From assembly GCA_035540495.1 (NCBI GenBank), contig DATLGL010000048.1, positions 62,001 through 126,000 of the forward strand: a stretch of 64,000 nt of DNA, written 5' to 3'. The stretch's first letter is position 1. Every line of letters begins with the position of its first letter. The notes beneath the pieces were generated by a model. The model was not told the origin of the DNA. It was given only the letters and a program-made list of their open reading frames with translations, and ran no database searches. Both the position numbers and the translations under genes were made by a program. The stretch comes from DASVEG01 sp035540495. GTDB lineage: Bacteria; Actinomycetota; Acidimicrobiia; Acidimicrobiales; CADCTF01. Below are positions 25,941-35,300 of the stretch, one piece after another.

Positions 25941-26665
25941 TCGAGGCGCCGAGCCAGGCGAAGACCTCGCTCGACAACGACGACCAGATCTTCGATCCCG
26001 ACACCCTCGCGTCGGGTGAGGTCGCGGTGGAGCTCTACATCCCCGTGAAGATCGAGTCTCTGATGCAGCTCTACGAGCGCATCCGCCAGCAGCTCCTGCT
26101 CCTCGCCCCGTGGGCTGCCGCTGCACTCGCCGCGTACCTCGCCACGCCGTCGGTCATGAAGCAGTGGCGCCGCCAGAAGCGCCGCAAGTGGGCGGAGGCA
26201 CTCGGGCCGCGGGCACAGGTCGCCGTCGAGTACGCGGAGTTCCGCGACCACGCCCACGACCTCAACCTGGGCGACCCGCTCGACACGCCGCTCGAGTACC
26301 TGAAGAAGGTCGTCGACGACGACGAGCACGCCGAGTTCGCATGGCTGGTGTCGCGATCGATGTACGGAGACCTGGCGTCCGACCTCACCGATGAGGCGGC
26401 GCGCGACGCCGAGGAGCTGGGGACGTCGATGCGCCGGCGCATGTCGAGCGCCCAGCCGTTCCAGGTGCGCGTGCTCGCGTTGTTGAGCCGCGCGTCGCTC
26501 CGCCAGCCCTACACCGACGAGGTGCCGAACGTCGTGCTCCTCGATCCGCTCGGACGGTTCGGTGCGTGGCGGCGCGCCCGGCGCGCGGCACGACGTGCCC
26601 GCGGGCCGCGCCGCCGCCTCGTTCCCGGCCTTCGCATCCGTCAGCTCGCGTGGAGGCGATCATGA
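25700..26665 (+). CDS. Transglutaminase-like domain protein, N-terminally truncated
   Basis: The frame carries the second half of a transglutaminase-like fold (ARWAGVPARIGFGFDGFND, WLEVYFEGHGWVPL), then one membrane segment (APWAAAALAAYLA) and a helical cytoplasmic tail ending near GRFGAWRRAR. Sequence similarity begins abruptly at about 25675. The part expected before it is absent and GTG at 25700 is only a possible restart. At the positions of the usual catalytic Cys and His I see SPYEIVAAEAM and KNAAQW, so the domain may be non-catalytic. It overlaps the next lipoprotein gene by ATGA. Confidence 0.6.
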   Translation: MPKDITPGRVGEILAGPSHEASPYEIVAAEAMLARWAGVPARIGFGFDGFNDEEGVRTVRPKNAAQWLEVYFEGHGWVPLIEAPSQAKTSLDNDDQIFDPDTLASGEVAVELYIPVKIESLMQLYERIRQQLLLLAPWAAAALAAYLATPSVMKQWRRQKRRKWAEALGPRAQVAVEYAEFRDHAHDLNLGDPLDTPLEYLKKVVDDDEHAEFAWLVSRSMYGDLASDLTDEAARDAEELGTSMRRRMSSAQPFQVRVLALLSRASLRQPYTDEVPNVVLLDPLGRFGAWRRARRAARRARGPRRRLVPGLRIRQLAWRRS

Positions 26666-27855
26666 CTCGACGTCGTTCTGCGACCACCCGCCGCCTGCTC
26701 CCGATCCTGCTCGCGGCTGCATTGCTGGCCAGCGCCTGCGGAGGTGACTCGAACCCGGTCGAGATCGGGTTCCGCCGCATCGCGCTCGACCTCGCGTTCA
26801 AGGACGCCGAGAAGGCTCCGCCCATCGCGTCCGCCGACGTGATCCGGACGGTCATCGGCGCGGATGACGACTTCGAGGTCGAGTTCGAGGAAGAGAGCGA
26901 AGCCCCCGTACGCGTCGTGCGCCGAGGGCCGCCGCCGCCCCCACGTGTCACCCGGCAGTGCGACACCGCGCCCGAGGGCGCCACGCCCGAACGGGTCGCC
27001 TTCCAGTCGATCAAGGACCCGCCGAAGGTCGGCGTCTACCCGCGGCACAACGAGGGGACCCTGACGATCGACGTCGTGCCGCAGCCGATCGTGCTGCCCG
27101 TGCCCGAGCTCTCCAGGTGGGAGATCCCGCAGGTGTCGTTCGTCCGGGCCAACGTCGCGCTCAACGAGGAGAGCGAGGCGACGCTCAACCCGCCCGCCCA
27201 GGTTCGGGACAACAACACGGCGTATGCCGACATGCCGCAGTTCTCGATCACCCGGCGCCTCCTGCCCGGGTACTCGACGACGGACACCTACCGGTACACG
27301 TACCACGGCGCCACCGGTGGCGACTTCCTCTACCTCGTGAAGCGGGTTTCGGTCGCACGGGGCGTCGAGACGGTGTTCGAGCCGACGCCGCCGATCCGGA
27401 TGGTGCGTCTGAACGTGCCGGAAGGCGACATGGTGAACGCAGGCGTCGTTCATGCCGGCGTCGACCGGAAGACCAACATGGCCCTTGCGGTGCAGAGCCA
27501 GGTCGTCTCCCGCGAGTGGGTCGACGTGTGCGGCGACATGATCGACACCTATCGCGTCCAGATCAAGGAGCAGGTCGCCGACCTGTCGCAGAGCCCCCCA
27601 CGGCTGTCCGGCAACGAGGGCGACACGACGAACTACTGGAACATCCAGTTCGACAACGGGCTGCTCATCGTGCGGGAGCAGGTCGACAGCACGCTCCGGA
27701 CGTCGACCAAGATCGCGGGCCAGGACGTGCCCATAGCGGTGCACTACAAGTACACGAGCACGCTCGACCAGCTCGATCCGCTCCCGCTGGGCACGCCGGC
27801 GTTCGGCGCGGCGCCGCCCCCGAGGCCGTCCGGCGGCGACGAGGACGACGAGTGA
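26662..27855 (+). CDS. Secreted lipoprotein of unknown function
   Basis: A 397-residue protein with signal peptide LLPILLAAALLASAC, whose lipobox LASAC gives a lipid-modified N-terminus. The mature part starts with an acidic region and Pro-rich PPPPPR, then a beta-rich domain with no recognised family. Segments such as TDTYRYTYHGATGGDFLYLVK and YWNIQFDNGLLIVREQVDS suggest a repeated barrel-like fold. The Asp/Glu-rich tail ends GGDEDDE. It overlaps both neighbours by 4 bp, so it belongs to the transport operon. Unrecognised. Confidence 0.75.
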   Translation: MTRRRSATTRRLLPILLAAALLASACGGDSNPVEIGFRRIALDLAFKDAEKAPPIASADVIRTVIGADDDFEVEFEEESEAPVRVVRRGPPPPPRVTRQCDTAPEGATPERVAFQSIKDPPKVGVYPRHNEGTLTIDVVPQPIVLPVPELSRWEIPQVSFVRANVALNEESEATLNPPAQVRDNNTAYADMPQFSITRRLLPGYSTTDTYRYTYHGATGGDFLYLVKRVSVARGVETVFEPTPPIRMVRLNVPEGDMVNAGVVHAGVDRKTNMALAVQSQVVSREWVDVCGDMIDTYRVQIKEQVADLSQSPPRLSGNEGDTTNYWNIQFDNGLLIVREQVDSTLRTSTKIAGQDVPIAVHYKYTSTLDQLDPLPLGTPAFGAAPPPRPSGGDEDDE

Positions 27856-28419
27856 GACGCCGCCTGCTGGCGGTCCTGCTCACGGCCGGACTGGCTGCCG
27901 GCGGCTGCGGCGGCGAGGAGAAGGAGGTCGTCCAGCCCAAGGTGGTGGCTGCCGGCCTCGTGCCGCGGAGCGTGCACAGCAACGAGCTCGCCTTCCACGA
28001 GACGGCCGTCGAAGCGGCGAAGACGGCGTTCGCCGAGGCCGGACCGAACAGCCTCGCCGCCGACGGACGGGTCTGGGAGCTCCGACTCGGCGATCGTCTC
28101 GTCGGCGTGCTCCAGCTGACGACGTTGATGCCGGAGGTCGACCTGCTCGACGACGATCACCGAAACGCGATCGTCCGCCAGCTCCTCCCGTCCGTGCGCG
28201 ATCGCATCGACGTGGGCGACATCGCGGTGTGGACCGCCACCGCGCAGGGCAAGACGACGTTCCTCTGGTTCGGCGACGACATGTTCGCCCTCCTCACCGT
28301 GAAGCCCGGCTCGGAGGATCCGATCGATCCGGAAACGGCTCAACGACGTGCTCGACCACATGGTCGCGTCGCCCGAGTGGGAGTACGTGTACTTCGACGA
28401 CGAGCCGGACGACGCCTGA
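27852..28419 (+). pseudogene. Small lipoprotein with frameshift near its end
   Basis: GTG start overlapping the previous gene (GTGA). Signal peptide LLAVLLTAGLAAGGC with lipobox, then about 150 residues of helix and strand (ELRLGDRLVGVLQLTTLMPE, KTTFLWFGDDMFALLTVKPG). After DPIDPE the frame changes: the natural ending, LNDVLDHMVASPEWEYVYFDDEPDDA-like, lies one frame over and stops at 28419. Removing one A from GGAAACGG at 28331-28338 restores it to 188 residues. Without that change the frame runs on to 28592 with shadow sequence. Unknown function. Confidence 0.6.
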
Positions 28420-28429
28420 CCCGACACCG

Positions 28430-28942
28430 TCACCTCGACGGGCAGCGGTTCCGATCGTCCCAACCGGGAGCCTCACCGACGAAGAGGAACCGCCGCGCCG
28501 TCGCCAGGCGGGATTCGGCCGCGCGGTTCGCGGCGCCGAGTGCTTCGAGTTCGTCGTCGCTATTGGTGGGGTCGTCGACCATCGCGTCGTAGAGGGCGAC
28601 TTCGGCCTCGAGGGCTTCGCGCACAGCGACCGCCGCTCGGCGAACGCCCGGGTACGGCACCGCACCAGCGTCGCCGGCGGAGGCGAGCGTCCGCCGAGCC
28701 TCGTCGCGTGCCTCGGTGACGATCTCGAGCACCGCTTCGGGTAGCTCGTCGATCGGACGTGCCTCGTCGGCGAAGGGACGGAGCTGGCGCGAAGCACAAG
28801 CCGTGAGCGCCCGCCCGGCCATGTACTGGCTCTCCGCCGAGCGCAGGTGCGCCAGCCCGGCGCGGTGGAACCCCGCGACGACGGCAACGACGATCGCCAC
28901 GCCGGCGAGGATCTTGGTTCGCGCCGACAGTCGTCCGGCCAC
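28430..28942 (-). CDS. Hypothetical protein with N-terminal membrane anchor
   Basis: A 170-residue protein with one membrane segment (ILAGVAIVVAVVAGF) and an otherwise helical, charged extracytoplasmic part. Two cysteines (in TACASRQL and NRCPSR) may form a disulfide. I do not recognise the family. GTG start 6 nt after a TAGTTT -10-like element, divergent from the SDR gene. Its end is 10 bp from the frameshifted lipoprotein. Confidence 0.6.
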   Translation of the reverse strand: MAGRLSARTKILAGVAIVVAVVAGFHRAGLAHLRSAESQYMAGRALTACASRQLRPFADEARPIDELPEAVLEIVTEARDEARRTLASAGDAGAVPYPGVRRAAVAVREALEAEVALYDAMVDDPTNSDDELEALGAANRAAESRLATARRFLFVGEAPGWDDRNRCPSR

Positions 28943-28948
28943 ACCGGC

Positions 28949-28954
28949 AAACTA
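28949..28954 (-). promoter_or_regulatory. TAGTTT -10-like element, possible leaderless start
   Basis: Minus-strand TAGTTT ends 6 nt before the GTG at 28942, with no ribosome binding site between. Consistent with a leaderless transcript. Confidence 0.35.
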
Positions 28955-28999
28955 CTTCGACCCTCGAATAAGCTGCGAGCCGCAACCCGAGGGGGAACG

Positions 29000-29884
29000 T
29001 TGGAAGAGCTTTCAGGCGCCGCCGTCGTGACCGGCGCGGCGAGCGGCATCGGCAAGGCGATGGCGATGCGCTTCGCTGAGGAAGGCATGTCGGTCGTGCT
29101 GGCCGACGTCGAGCAGGGGGCGCTCGTCGCGGCCGAGGCAGACGTCGCAGCGGCCGGCGGCGAGACGATGTCCGTCGTGACCGACGTGTCCGACCGGGCG
29201 AGCGTCGACGCGCTCGCGATGAAGACGATCGAGCGGTTCGGCCCGCCGACGGTCCTCTGCAACAACGCGGGCGTGTCGGGTCTGTCGGGCGGGTCGGGGG
29301 CCATCTGGGACACGACGGAGAACGACTGGCAGTGGGTCCTGGGCGTGAACCTCATGGGCGTGGTCCACGGGATCCAGGCGTTCCTGCCGTCGATGATCGA
29401 GGCAGGCCGATCCGCCCACGTGGTGAACACGTCGTCGATCCTCGGCCTCGCCACCGGTGGGGGCGGTCACACCTACAACGTGAGCAAGCACGCGGTGACC
29501 CGCCTCAGCGAGGGCCTCTGGTACGACCTGCAGGAGCGGAAGCTCCCGATCGGCGTGACCGTTCTCTGCCCCGGGCTCATCGCGACGAACATCATCACGG
29601 CGAACCGCAACCGGCCGGAGCACCTGCGCAACGCCGGCAACCCGCTCGACACGGACGAGGCGAAGATGCGCATCGCCGCAGTCGACAACTTCTTCAAGGA
29701 GAACGGGATGCGGCCGGAGGAAGTGGCCGACATCGTCGTCGGCGCGATCCGCGAGGACCGCTTCTACGTGCTCACGCACCCAGAGCTCATGGCTCGGATC
29801 GAGGAACGGTTCCGGTCGATCTTCGACGGCACCCACCCGCCCGCGCCCACGACGGCGCTCAACCTGCTGGGGAGCAACCAGTGA
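29000..29884 (+). CDS. SDR-family NAD(P)-dependent oxidoreductase
   Basis: A 294-residue short-chain dehydrogenase. The cofactor loop is TGAASGIGKAM, followed by NNAGVSG and catalytic Ser, Tyr and Lys in NTSSILG and YNVSKHA. The C-terminal part (YVLTHPELMARIEERF) is typical of an actinobacterial group of unknown substrate. I chose the TTG at 29000 because GGGGGA lies 5 nt upstream and the protein then starts directly before the Rossmann strand. It overlaps the esterase by GTGA. Confidence 0.85.
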   Translation: MEELSGAAVVTGAASGIGKAMAMRFAEEGMSVVLADVEQGALVAAEADVAAAGGETMSVVTDVSDRASVDALAMKTIERFGPPTVLCNNAGVSGLSGGSGAIWDTTENDWQWVLGVNLMGVVHGIQAFLPSMIEAGRSAHVVNTSSILGLATGGGGHTYNVSKHAVTRLSEGLWYDLQERKLPIGVTVLCPGLIATNIITANRNRPEHLRNAGNPLDTDEAKMRIAAVDNFFKENGMRPEEVADIVVGAIREDRFYVLTHPELMARIEERFRSIFDGTHPPAPTTALNLLGSNQ

Positions 29885-31410
29885 CCGACGAGACCACCGT
29901 CGTCGTCGAGACGAGCGCGGGCGCGCTCCGCGGCTCGATCGACGATGCGGGCACCGCCGTCTTCCGTGGCATCCCGTTCGCGGCGCCACCGGTGGGCGAC
30001 CGTCGCTTCGCGCCGCCGGCGCCGCTCGAGCCGTGGGACGGCACCCGCGACGCCACGGCCTTCGGCGCCGCGTCGGTGCAGGCCGGCGGCAGGCTCGAAG
30101 GTCGCGACACCCCGAACCCGACGGGCATGTTCGGCAACATCTTCGGCGCGGGCGACCTCGACGTCGCCGAGGACTGCCTGTTCCTCAACCTCTGGACGCC
30201 TGCGGTCGACGATCGCAAGCGCCCCGTGCTCGTGTGGATCCACGGAGGCGCGTTCCGCATGGGTACCGGGGCGCTGCCCGGCTACGACGGTGCCGCCCTC
30301 GCGCAGAACGGCGACGTCGTCGTCGTCACGATCAACTACCGCCTCGGCATCCTCGGTTTCCTGTACGCGCCCGAACTCGGCGCGGCCAACGCAGGCCTTC
30401 TCGACCAGGTCGCCGCGCTCGAATGGGTCACCCGCGAGATCGAGCGCTTCGGCGGCGATCCGGACCAGGTGACGGTCTTCGGCGAGTCGGCCGGCGCCAA
30501 GAGCGTCGAGTGCCTGATGGCGATGCCCGCCGCCCGCGGCCTCTTCCGGCGCGCCGTCATGCAGAGCACGTACGCGATCCCGATGGACACCGAGTCCGCC
30601 ACCGCGAAGACGCAGGCGATGCTCGACGCGCTCGGCACCGATGATCACGCCGAGCTTCGTCGGGTCCCGCTGCTGAAGCTCCTCGAGGTCGACGCAGCGA
30701 CCATGGCCGCCGGCGGCGCGGTGGGCGGAGGCGGCGGTCCCGTCGTCGACGGCACCGTCCTGCCGGATCACCCGGTCGACGCGTTCCGTCGAGGCGACGC
30801 TGCGGAGATCGACACGATCATCGGCACGACGCTCGACGAGTCCCGCCTGTTCGGCGCCTTCATGGGCGGCTTCGACGAGATCGACGACGAGTCGGCCATC
30901 GCGCGCATCGCGATGTTCGTCGGAGGCGGCGACCAACAGGTCGCCAAGGAGGCGCTCGAGGTCTACCGCCGAGCGCACGCGGAGACGGGGGCGTCGACCG
31001 GCAACGTCGACATCGCCCTCGCGGTGCAGACCGACCGGATGTTCCGGCAGCACTCGATCGCCCTCGCGGAGTCGCTCAGCGACCACAACCCGAGCACGTA
31101 CATGTACCTGTTCGCGTGGAGGTCGCCCGTGATGGACGGCAAGCTCGGCGCCTGCCACGGCATCGAGATCCCGTTCGTGTTCGGCAACCTCGACAGCGGG
31201 ATGGGACGGGTCGCAGGCGACCCTTCGACGACGCGGCCGTTGAGCGACGAGGTCCAGCCGGCGTGGCTGTCGTTCGCCCGCACGGGCGACCCGGGCAACG
31301 GCTGGCCGCCGTACGACACCTCGTCACGAACGACGATCGTGTTCGGGAACGAGGTCTCGGTGGAGGCCGATCCTCTCGGGTCGATCCGCCGCTTCTGGGC
31401 CGAGGTCTAG
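29881..31410 (+). CDS. Type B carboxylesterase
   Basis: A 509-residue serine esterase of the carboxylesterase/para-nitrobenzyl esterase family. It has the N-terminal FRGIPFAAPPVGDRRF, oxyanion HGGAF, nucleophile Ser in FGESAGAKS, and His in GACHGIEIPFVFG; the acidic residue lies in GTTLDESRLF. No signal peptide, so it should act in the cytoplasm on an ester or similar small molecule. Start GTG overlaps the SDR stop, so the two probably share a pathway. Confidence 0.88.
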   Translation: MTDETTVVVETSAGALRGSIDDAGTAVFRGIPFAAPPVGDRRFAPPAPLEPWDGTRDATAFGAASVQAGGRLEGRDTPNPTGMFGNIFGAGDLDVAEDCLFLNLWTPAVDDRKRPVLVWIHGGAFRMGTGALPGYDGAALAQNGDVVVVTINYRLGILGFLYAPELGAANAGLLDQVAALEWVTREIERFGGDPDQVTVFGESAGAKSVECLMAMPAARGLFRRAVMQSTYAIPMDTESATAKTQAMLDALGTDDHAELRRVPLLKLLEVDAATMAAGGAVGGGGGPVVDGTVLPDHPVDAFRRGDAAEIDTIIGTTLDESRLFGAFMGGFDEIDDESAIARIAMFVGGGDQQVAKEALEVYRRAHAETGASTGNVDIALAVQTDRMFRQHSIALAESLSDHNPSTYMYLFAWRSPVMDGKLGACHGIEIPFVFGNLDSGMGRVAGDPSTTRPLSDEVQPAWLSFARTGDPGNGWPPYDTSSRTTIVFGNEVSVEADPLGSIRRFWAEV

Positions 31411-34400
31411 ACGGCTTCCTTCTCGACGGGCTCGCCCAGGTAGGTCCGCCAGAGCTCGGCGTAACGCCCACCGCGGGCTACGAGCTCGTCGTGCGAGCCG
31501 CTCTCGACGATCCGTCCACCGTCGATCACGACGACCCGGTCGGCTCGAGCAGCCGACTGGAGGCGGTGGGCGATCAGCAGTGTCGTGCGTCCTTCGGCGA
31601 CGACGCCCATCGCCCGCACGACGCGAGCCTCGGTCGCGAGGTCGAGGTTCGCCGTCGCCTCGTCGAGGATGAGGATCGCGGGGTCGACCAGCCGGGCCCT
31701 GGCGAGCGCGATGAGCTGGCGCTGGCCCGCTGACAGCGAGCGGCCCCGCTCGACCACCGGCTGGTGGTAGCCGAAGGGCTGGCGGGCGACGAAGTCGTGC
31801 GCCCCGACGGCGCGGGCGGCCGCCTCGATCTCGGCGTCCGTCGCGTCTGGTCGGCCGTAGGCGATGTTGTCGCGGATCGTCCCGGTGAAGAGGAACGCCT
31901 CCTGGGGGACGTACCCCAGCTGCTGGCGGTACGCCTCGAGGTCGAGGTCAGTCAGGGGGACACCATCGACGAGGATGCGTCCGCCGACCGGGTCGTAGAA
32001 CCGGGCAACGAGCTTCACGAAGGTCGACTTGCCAGCGCCGGTCTCCCCGACGAGCGCGATCGTCTCGCCGCGCGCGATGTCGATCGACGCATCGCGCAGC
32101 GCGAACTCCTCGACCCCTGCGTAGCGGAAGTCGACGCCCTCGAAACGGATCGCTCCACGCAGTCGGTCCGGCCGCACCGGAGTCGGTGACACCGGCGTCG
32201 ACACCGGCGTCGCCAGCAGATCCCGCAGACGCTGCATCGCGACCTTGCCCTGCTGGTAGGTGTCGAACACCTGCGACAGCTGCTGGATCGGCGCGAAGAC
32301 GGTCGTCAGGTAGAGCACGTAGGCGAAGAGGTCGCCGACGCCGATCGATCCCCGACGGGCGAGCACGGCCCCCGCTGCGAGCACCATCACCGTCGCCAGC
32401 GTCGACAGCAGCTCCACGAACGGGAAGTACGTCGACGAGATGAGCGTCGAGTCGATGCGGGCGGCACGGTGCTGGCCTGCGACCTCACGGAAGTCCTTCA
32501 TGTTCCGACCCTCGCGAACGAACGCCTGAGCCACCCGAACGCCGGAGATGCTCTCCTGGAAGTTCGCGTTCACCGCAGCGACGCGATCGCGCACGCGGTC
32601 GTACGCCGCCTCGCTGCGCTTGCGGAACAGGAGCGTCGCGACGACCAGCGGGGGGACGATCAGGAGCACCACGAGCGAGAGCTCGACGTCCAACGAGACG
32701 AGGATCACGAGCGCGCCGACGAAGGTGACGAGCTGCACGAGGGCGTCGATGAAGCCGGTCTGGAGGAGCGACTGGAGGGCCTCGATGTCGGAGGTCATCC
32801 TCGTCATGATCCGGCCGCCCATCTCGCGGTCGTAGTAGTCGAGGCCGAGGCGCTGGAGGTGGGCGAACACCTTCACCCGGAGGGTCAGCAGCAGCTCCTG
32901 CCCGAGGCGGCTGGTGAAGATCGCGGACACGTACGAGAGCGCTCGCACGACGAGCACGCTCAGGACGAACAAGCCGCTCGCGACCCACAGCCAGGACGTG
33001 TCGCCGTTGGTGATGCCGTTCTCGACACCGACGCGGATCAGGTACGGCCCGGCGAGGGCCGCGAGTGCGTTGAGCCCGACGAGGACGCTGCCGGCGGCGA
33101 GCTTCCGGCGATGCGGGCGGAGGAGCTTGGCGAGCGAGAAGTCGGCGTCGGGCTCGGTCTGGTCTTCGACGTCGATGCCTGGCGTGTCGACGATCGGCGG
33201 GAGCGCCTCGATCTGCGCGAGCAGCTCCGGCGTCGGGGGCGCGCTGAGGCGTCCGCCGAAACCGCCTCCCATCCCGCCTCCGCCACCCATCGCCTGGCGC
33301 GAGGCCATGTACTGCTGGCGCTTGCCCTCGGCGATCACCCGCTGCGCGTCGGCATCGGTCGCCCAGGCCGACTCGGTGATCCCACTCGTCAGGTCGAGCA
33401 CCTCGTCGTCTTCGGCGACGGCCGTGTCGAGATCGTCGTCCGGGCCCGCGAGCAGCTCGCGGTAGAGCCTGCAACGGCTCACGAGCTCGTCGTGCGTCCC
33501 TTCGTCGAGCACGCGACCCTTGTCGATCACCACGATGCGGTCGGCGAGGTTCAGCGTCGACCGGCGATGCGCGACGAGGATCGTCGTCCTCCCCTTCATC
33601 AGCTCCCGGAGCGTCTCGTGGATCTCCTCCTCGAGGCGGACGTCGATCGACGACGTCGCGTCGTCGAGCAGGAGGATCTTGGGGTCGGTGAGGATCGCGC
33701 GTGCGAGCGCGATCCGCTGGCGCTGACCGCCCGACAGGGTGAGTCCTCGCTCCCCCACCACCGTGTCGTAGCCGTTCGGCAGATCGACGATGAAGTCATG
33801 AGCACGAGCACCGCGAGCCGCACGCTCGACCTCGTCGTCGGTGGCATCCGGTCGTCCGTAGGTGAGGTTGGCCCGGACGGTGTCGGAGAAGAGGAAGCTG
33901 TCCTCGAACACGATCCCGAGGTTCGATCGGAGCGACTCGAGCGTCACGGTCCGGACGTCGGTACCGTCGACGAAGATCGTGCCGCCCTGCGGGTCGTAGA
34001 AGCGCGGCAGCAACAGCGAGACGGTCGACTTCCCCGATCCGGAGGCCCCGACGAGGGCCACGGTCTCACCGGGCGACACCCGCAGCGTGAACGAGTCGAG
34101 CACCGGCTGCGACCGCATGTAGCCGAACGAGACGGCGTCGAAGACGATCTCGCCGCGGACGCCGCTGAGCTCGACCGCGTCTTCGGCTTCCTGGACGTCG
34201 GGGGTCGAGTCGAGCAGTTCGAAGATGCGCTCGGCCGCGGCGCGAGCCGTCTGTGCCATCACCATCATGCCCGCCAGCTGCCGGACGGGTGCGACGAGCT
34301 GCACGAGATAGGTCTGGAAGGCGAGCAGCGTTCCGAGGCTCAGGCGGCCGCGAATGGCGAGGTAGCCGCCGAGGGCGAGGATCGCGACCTGGGCCAGGCT

Positions 34401-35186
34401 GGGGACGGTCTGCATCGTCGCCTGTCGCTTCGCGCTGATGCGGGCGTTGCGCATGCGGGCGCCATAGAGCGAGAGGGCGGCATCCATGAGCCGGCGGAGC
34501 TCCCGACGCTCCTGGCCGAACCCCTTGACCACCCGAACGCCGCTGGTGGCCTCCTCCACCACGGTCGCGACCTCCGCCGCGCGCTGCTGCGCGTCCCAGC
34601 TCGACGGGTACACGACCTCCCGGAGGTGCAGCGCCATCAGCATCAGCGTCGGTACCGCCACCAGCGCGACGAGGGTCAGCGGAAGCGACAGGCGGAGCAT
34701 GAAGACGAGCGAGAGGAAGAAGAGGACGAAGTTGCCGCTCATGAAGGGCAGGTAGCCGAGCAGCGTCTGGAGGATGCGGACGTCGCTGTTCGCCCTCGAC
34801 ACGAGCTGGCCGCTCTGGAACTCGTCGTGACGGGCGAAGTCGAGGTGGTGGAGGTGGTCGTAGATGTCGTTCCGCATGTCGAACTCGATGTCGACGCCGA
34901 GGCGCCCCGCCCCGAATCGCCGAACGAACGACAACCCGAAGCGGACGATGCCGAGCGCGACCAGTGCGGTCAACAGCGGAAGCAGCGGACTCCCGTCACG
35001 CCCTTCGAGCGCAGGGACGATGGCGTCGTCGACCACGGCTCGCATCAGCAGCGGGATCACCGATGTCGCCGCCATACCGGTCAGCGCAGCGCCGAACACC
35101 AGCGCGACATCGCGCTTGTGCCGGGCCAGGTACGGCCACATCCGGCGGACCCACCCGGGCTCCGCTCTCTCGTTCTCAGCCTGCAT
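31407..35186 (-). CDS. Fused ABC exporter (two TMD-NBD halves)
   Basis: A 1259-residue exporter with two complete half-transporters. Half 1 has a six-helix domain (about 25-325), Walker A GASGSGKST at about 380-388 and signature LSGGQRQ. A linker of about 100 residues contains a Gly/Met-rich stretch. Half 2 has a membrane domain, Walker A GETGAGKST and signature LSAGQRQ. In half 1 the acid after Walker B is Asp (LLLDDATSS) where half 2 has the usual Glu (LILDEATAN). This suggests one degenerate ATP site, as in heterodimeric exporters such as BmrCD. Substrate unknown. ATG with GAGGGGGACGG upstream. Confidence 0.92.
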   Translation of the reverse strand: MQAENERAEPGWVRRMWPYLARHKRDVALVFGAALTGMAATSVIPLLMRAVVDDAIVPALEGRDGSPLLPLLTALVALGIVRFGLSFVRRFGAGRLGVDIEFDMRNDIYDHLHHLDFARHDEFQSGQLVSRANSDVRILQTLLGYLPFMSGNFVLFFLSLVFMLRLSLPLTLVALVAVPTLMLMALHLREVVYPSSWDAQQRAAEVATVVEEATSGVRVVKGFGQERRELRRLMDAALSLYGARMRNARISAKRQATMQTVPSLAQVAILALGGYLAIRGRLSLGTLLAFQTYLVQLVAPVRQLAGMMVMAQTARAAAERIFELLDSTPDVQEAEDAVELSGVRGEIVFDAVSFGYMRSQPVLDSFTLRVSPGETVALVGASGSGKSTVSLLLPRFYDPQGGTIFVDGTDVRTVTLESLRSNLGIVFEDSFLFSDTVRANLTYGRPDATDDEVERAARGARAHDFIVDLPNGYDTVVGERGLTLSGGQRQRIALARAILTDPKILLLDDATSSIDVRLEEEIHETLRELMKGRTTILVAHRRSTLNLADRIVVIDKGRVLDEGTHDELVSRCRLYRELLAGPDDDLDTAVAEDDEVLDLTSGITESAWATDADAQRVIAEGKRQQYMASRQAMGGGGGMGGGFGGRLSAPPTPELLAQIEALPPIVDTPGIDVEDQTEPDADFSLAKLLRPHRRKLAAGSVLVGLNALAALAGPYLIRVGVENGITNGDTSWLWVASGLFVLSVLVVRALSYVSAIFTSRLGQELLLTLRVKVFAHLQRLGLDYYDREMGGRIMTRMTSDIEALQSLLQTGFIDALVQLVTFVGALVILVSLDVELSLVVLLIVPPLVVATLLFRKRSEAAYDRVRDRVAAVNANFQESISGVRVAQAFVREGRNMKDFREVAGQHRAARIDSTLISSTYFPFVELLSTLATVMVLAAGAVLARRGSIGVGDLFAYVLYLTTVFAPIQQLSQVFDTYQQGKVAMQRLRDLLATPVSTPVSPTPVRPDRLRGAIRFEGVDFRYAGVEEFALRDASIDIARGETIALVGETGAGKSTFVKLVARFYDPVGGRILVDGVPLTDLDLEAYRQQLGYVPQEAFLFTGTIRDNIAYGRPDATDAEIEAAARAVGAHDFVARQPFGYHQPVVERGRSLSAGQRQLIALARARLVDPAILILDEATANLDLATEARVVRAMGVVAEGRTTLLIAHRLQSAARADRVVVIDGGRIVESGSHDELVARGGRYAELWRTYLGEPVEKEAV

Positions 35187-35210
35187 CCGTCCCCCTCGAC
35201 CGCAGGTTGC

Positions 35211-35235
35211 TTAGGGTATCAAAGTATTCACCCTG
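35211..35235 (-). promoter_or_regulatory. AT-rich promoter region of the ABC exporter
   Basis: A short AT-rich island in otherwise very GC-rich DNA contains minus-strand TACCCT (35218-35213) about 26 nt before the ATG at 35186, with a Shine-Dalgarno sequence in between. No clear -35 is seen. Confidence 0.3.
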
Positions 35236-35286
35236 ATGAACGATCTGCATGGCCTTGGCGGTTGGGGCTTCAGAACAGGCCGCCGG

Positions 35287-35292
35287 TAGATT
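35287..35292 (+). promoter_or_regulatory. TAGATT -10-like element, possible leaderless start
   Basis: TAGATT ends 8 nt before the ATG of the acyl-CoA dehydrogenase at 35301, again without a Shine-Dalgarno sequence. Confidence 0.35.
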
Positions 35293-35300
35293 CCGCAGCC

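Noticed and set aside
32469..35300. Long open frame in front of the acyl-CoA dehydrogenase
   Set aside because: It is the antisense shadow of the ABC exporter. Only the part from 35301 shows family similarity.
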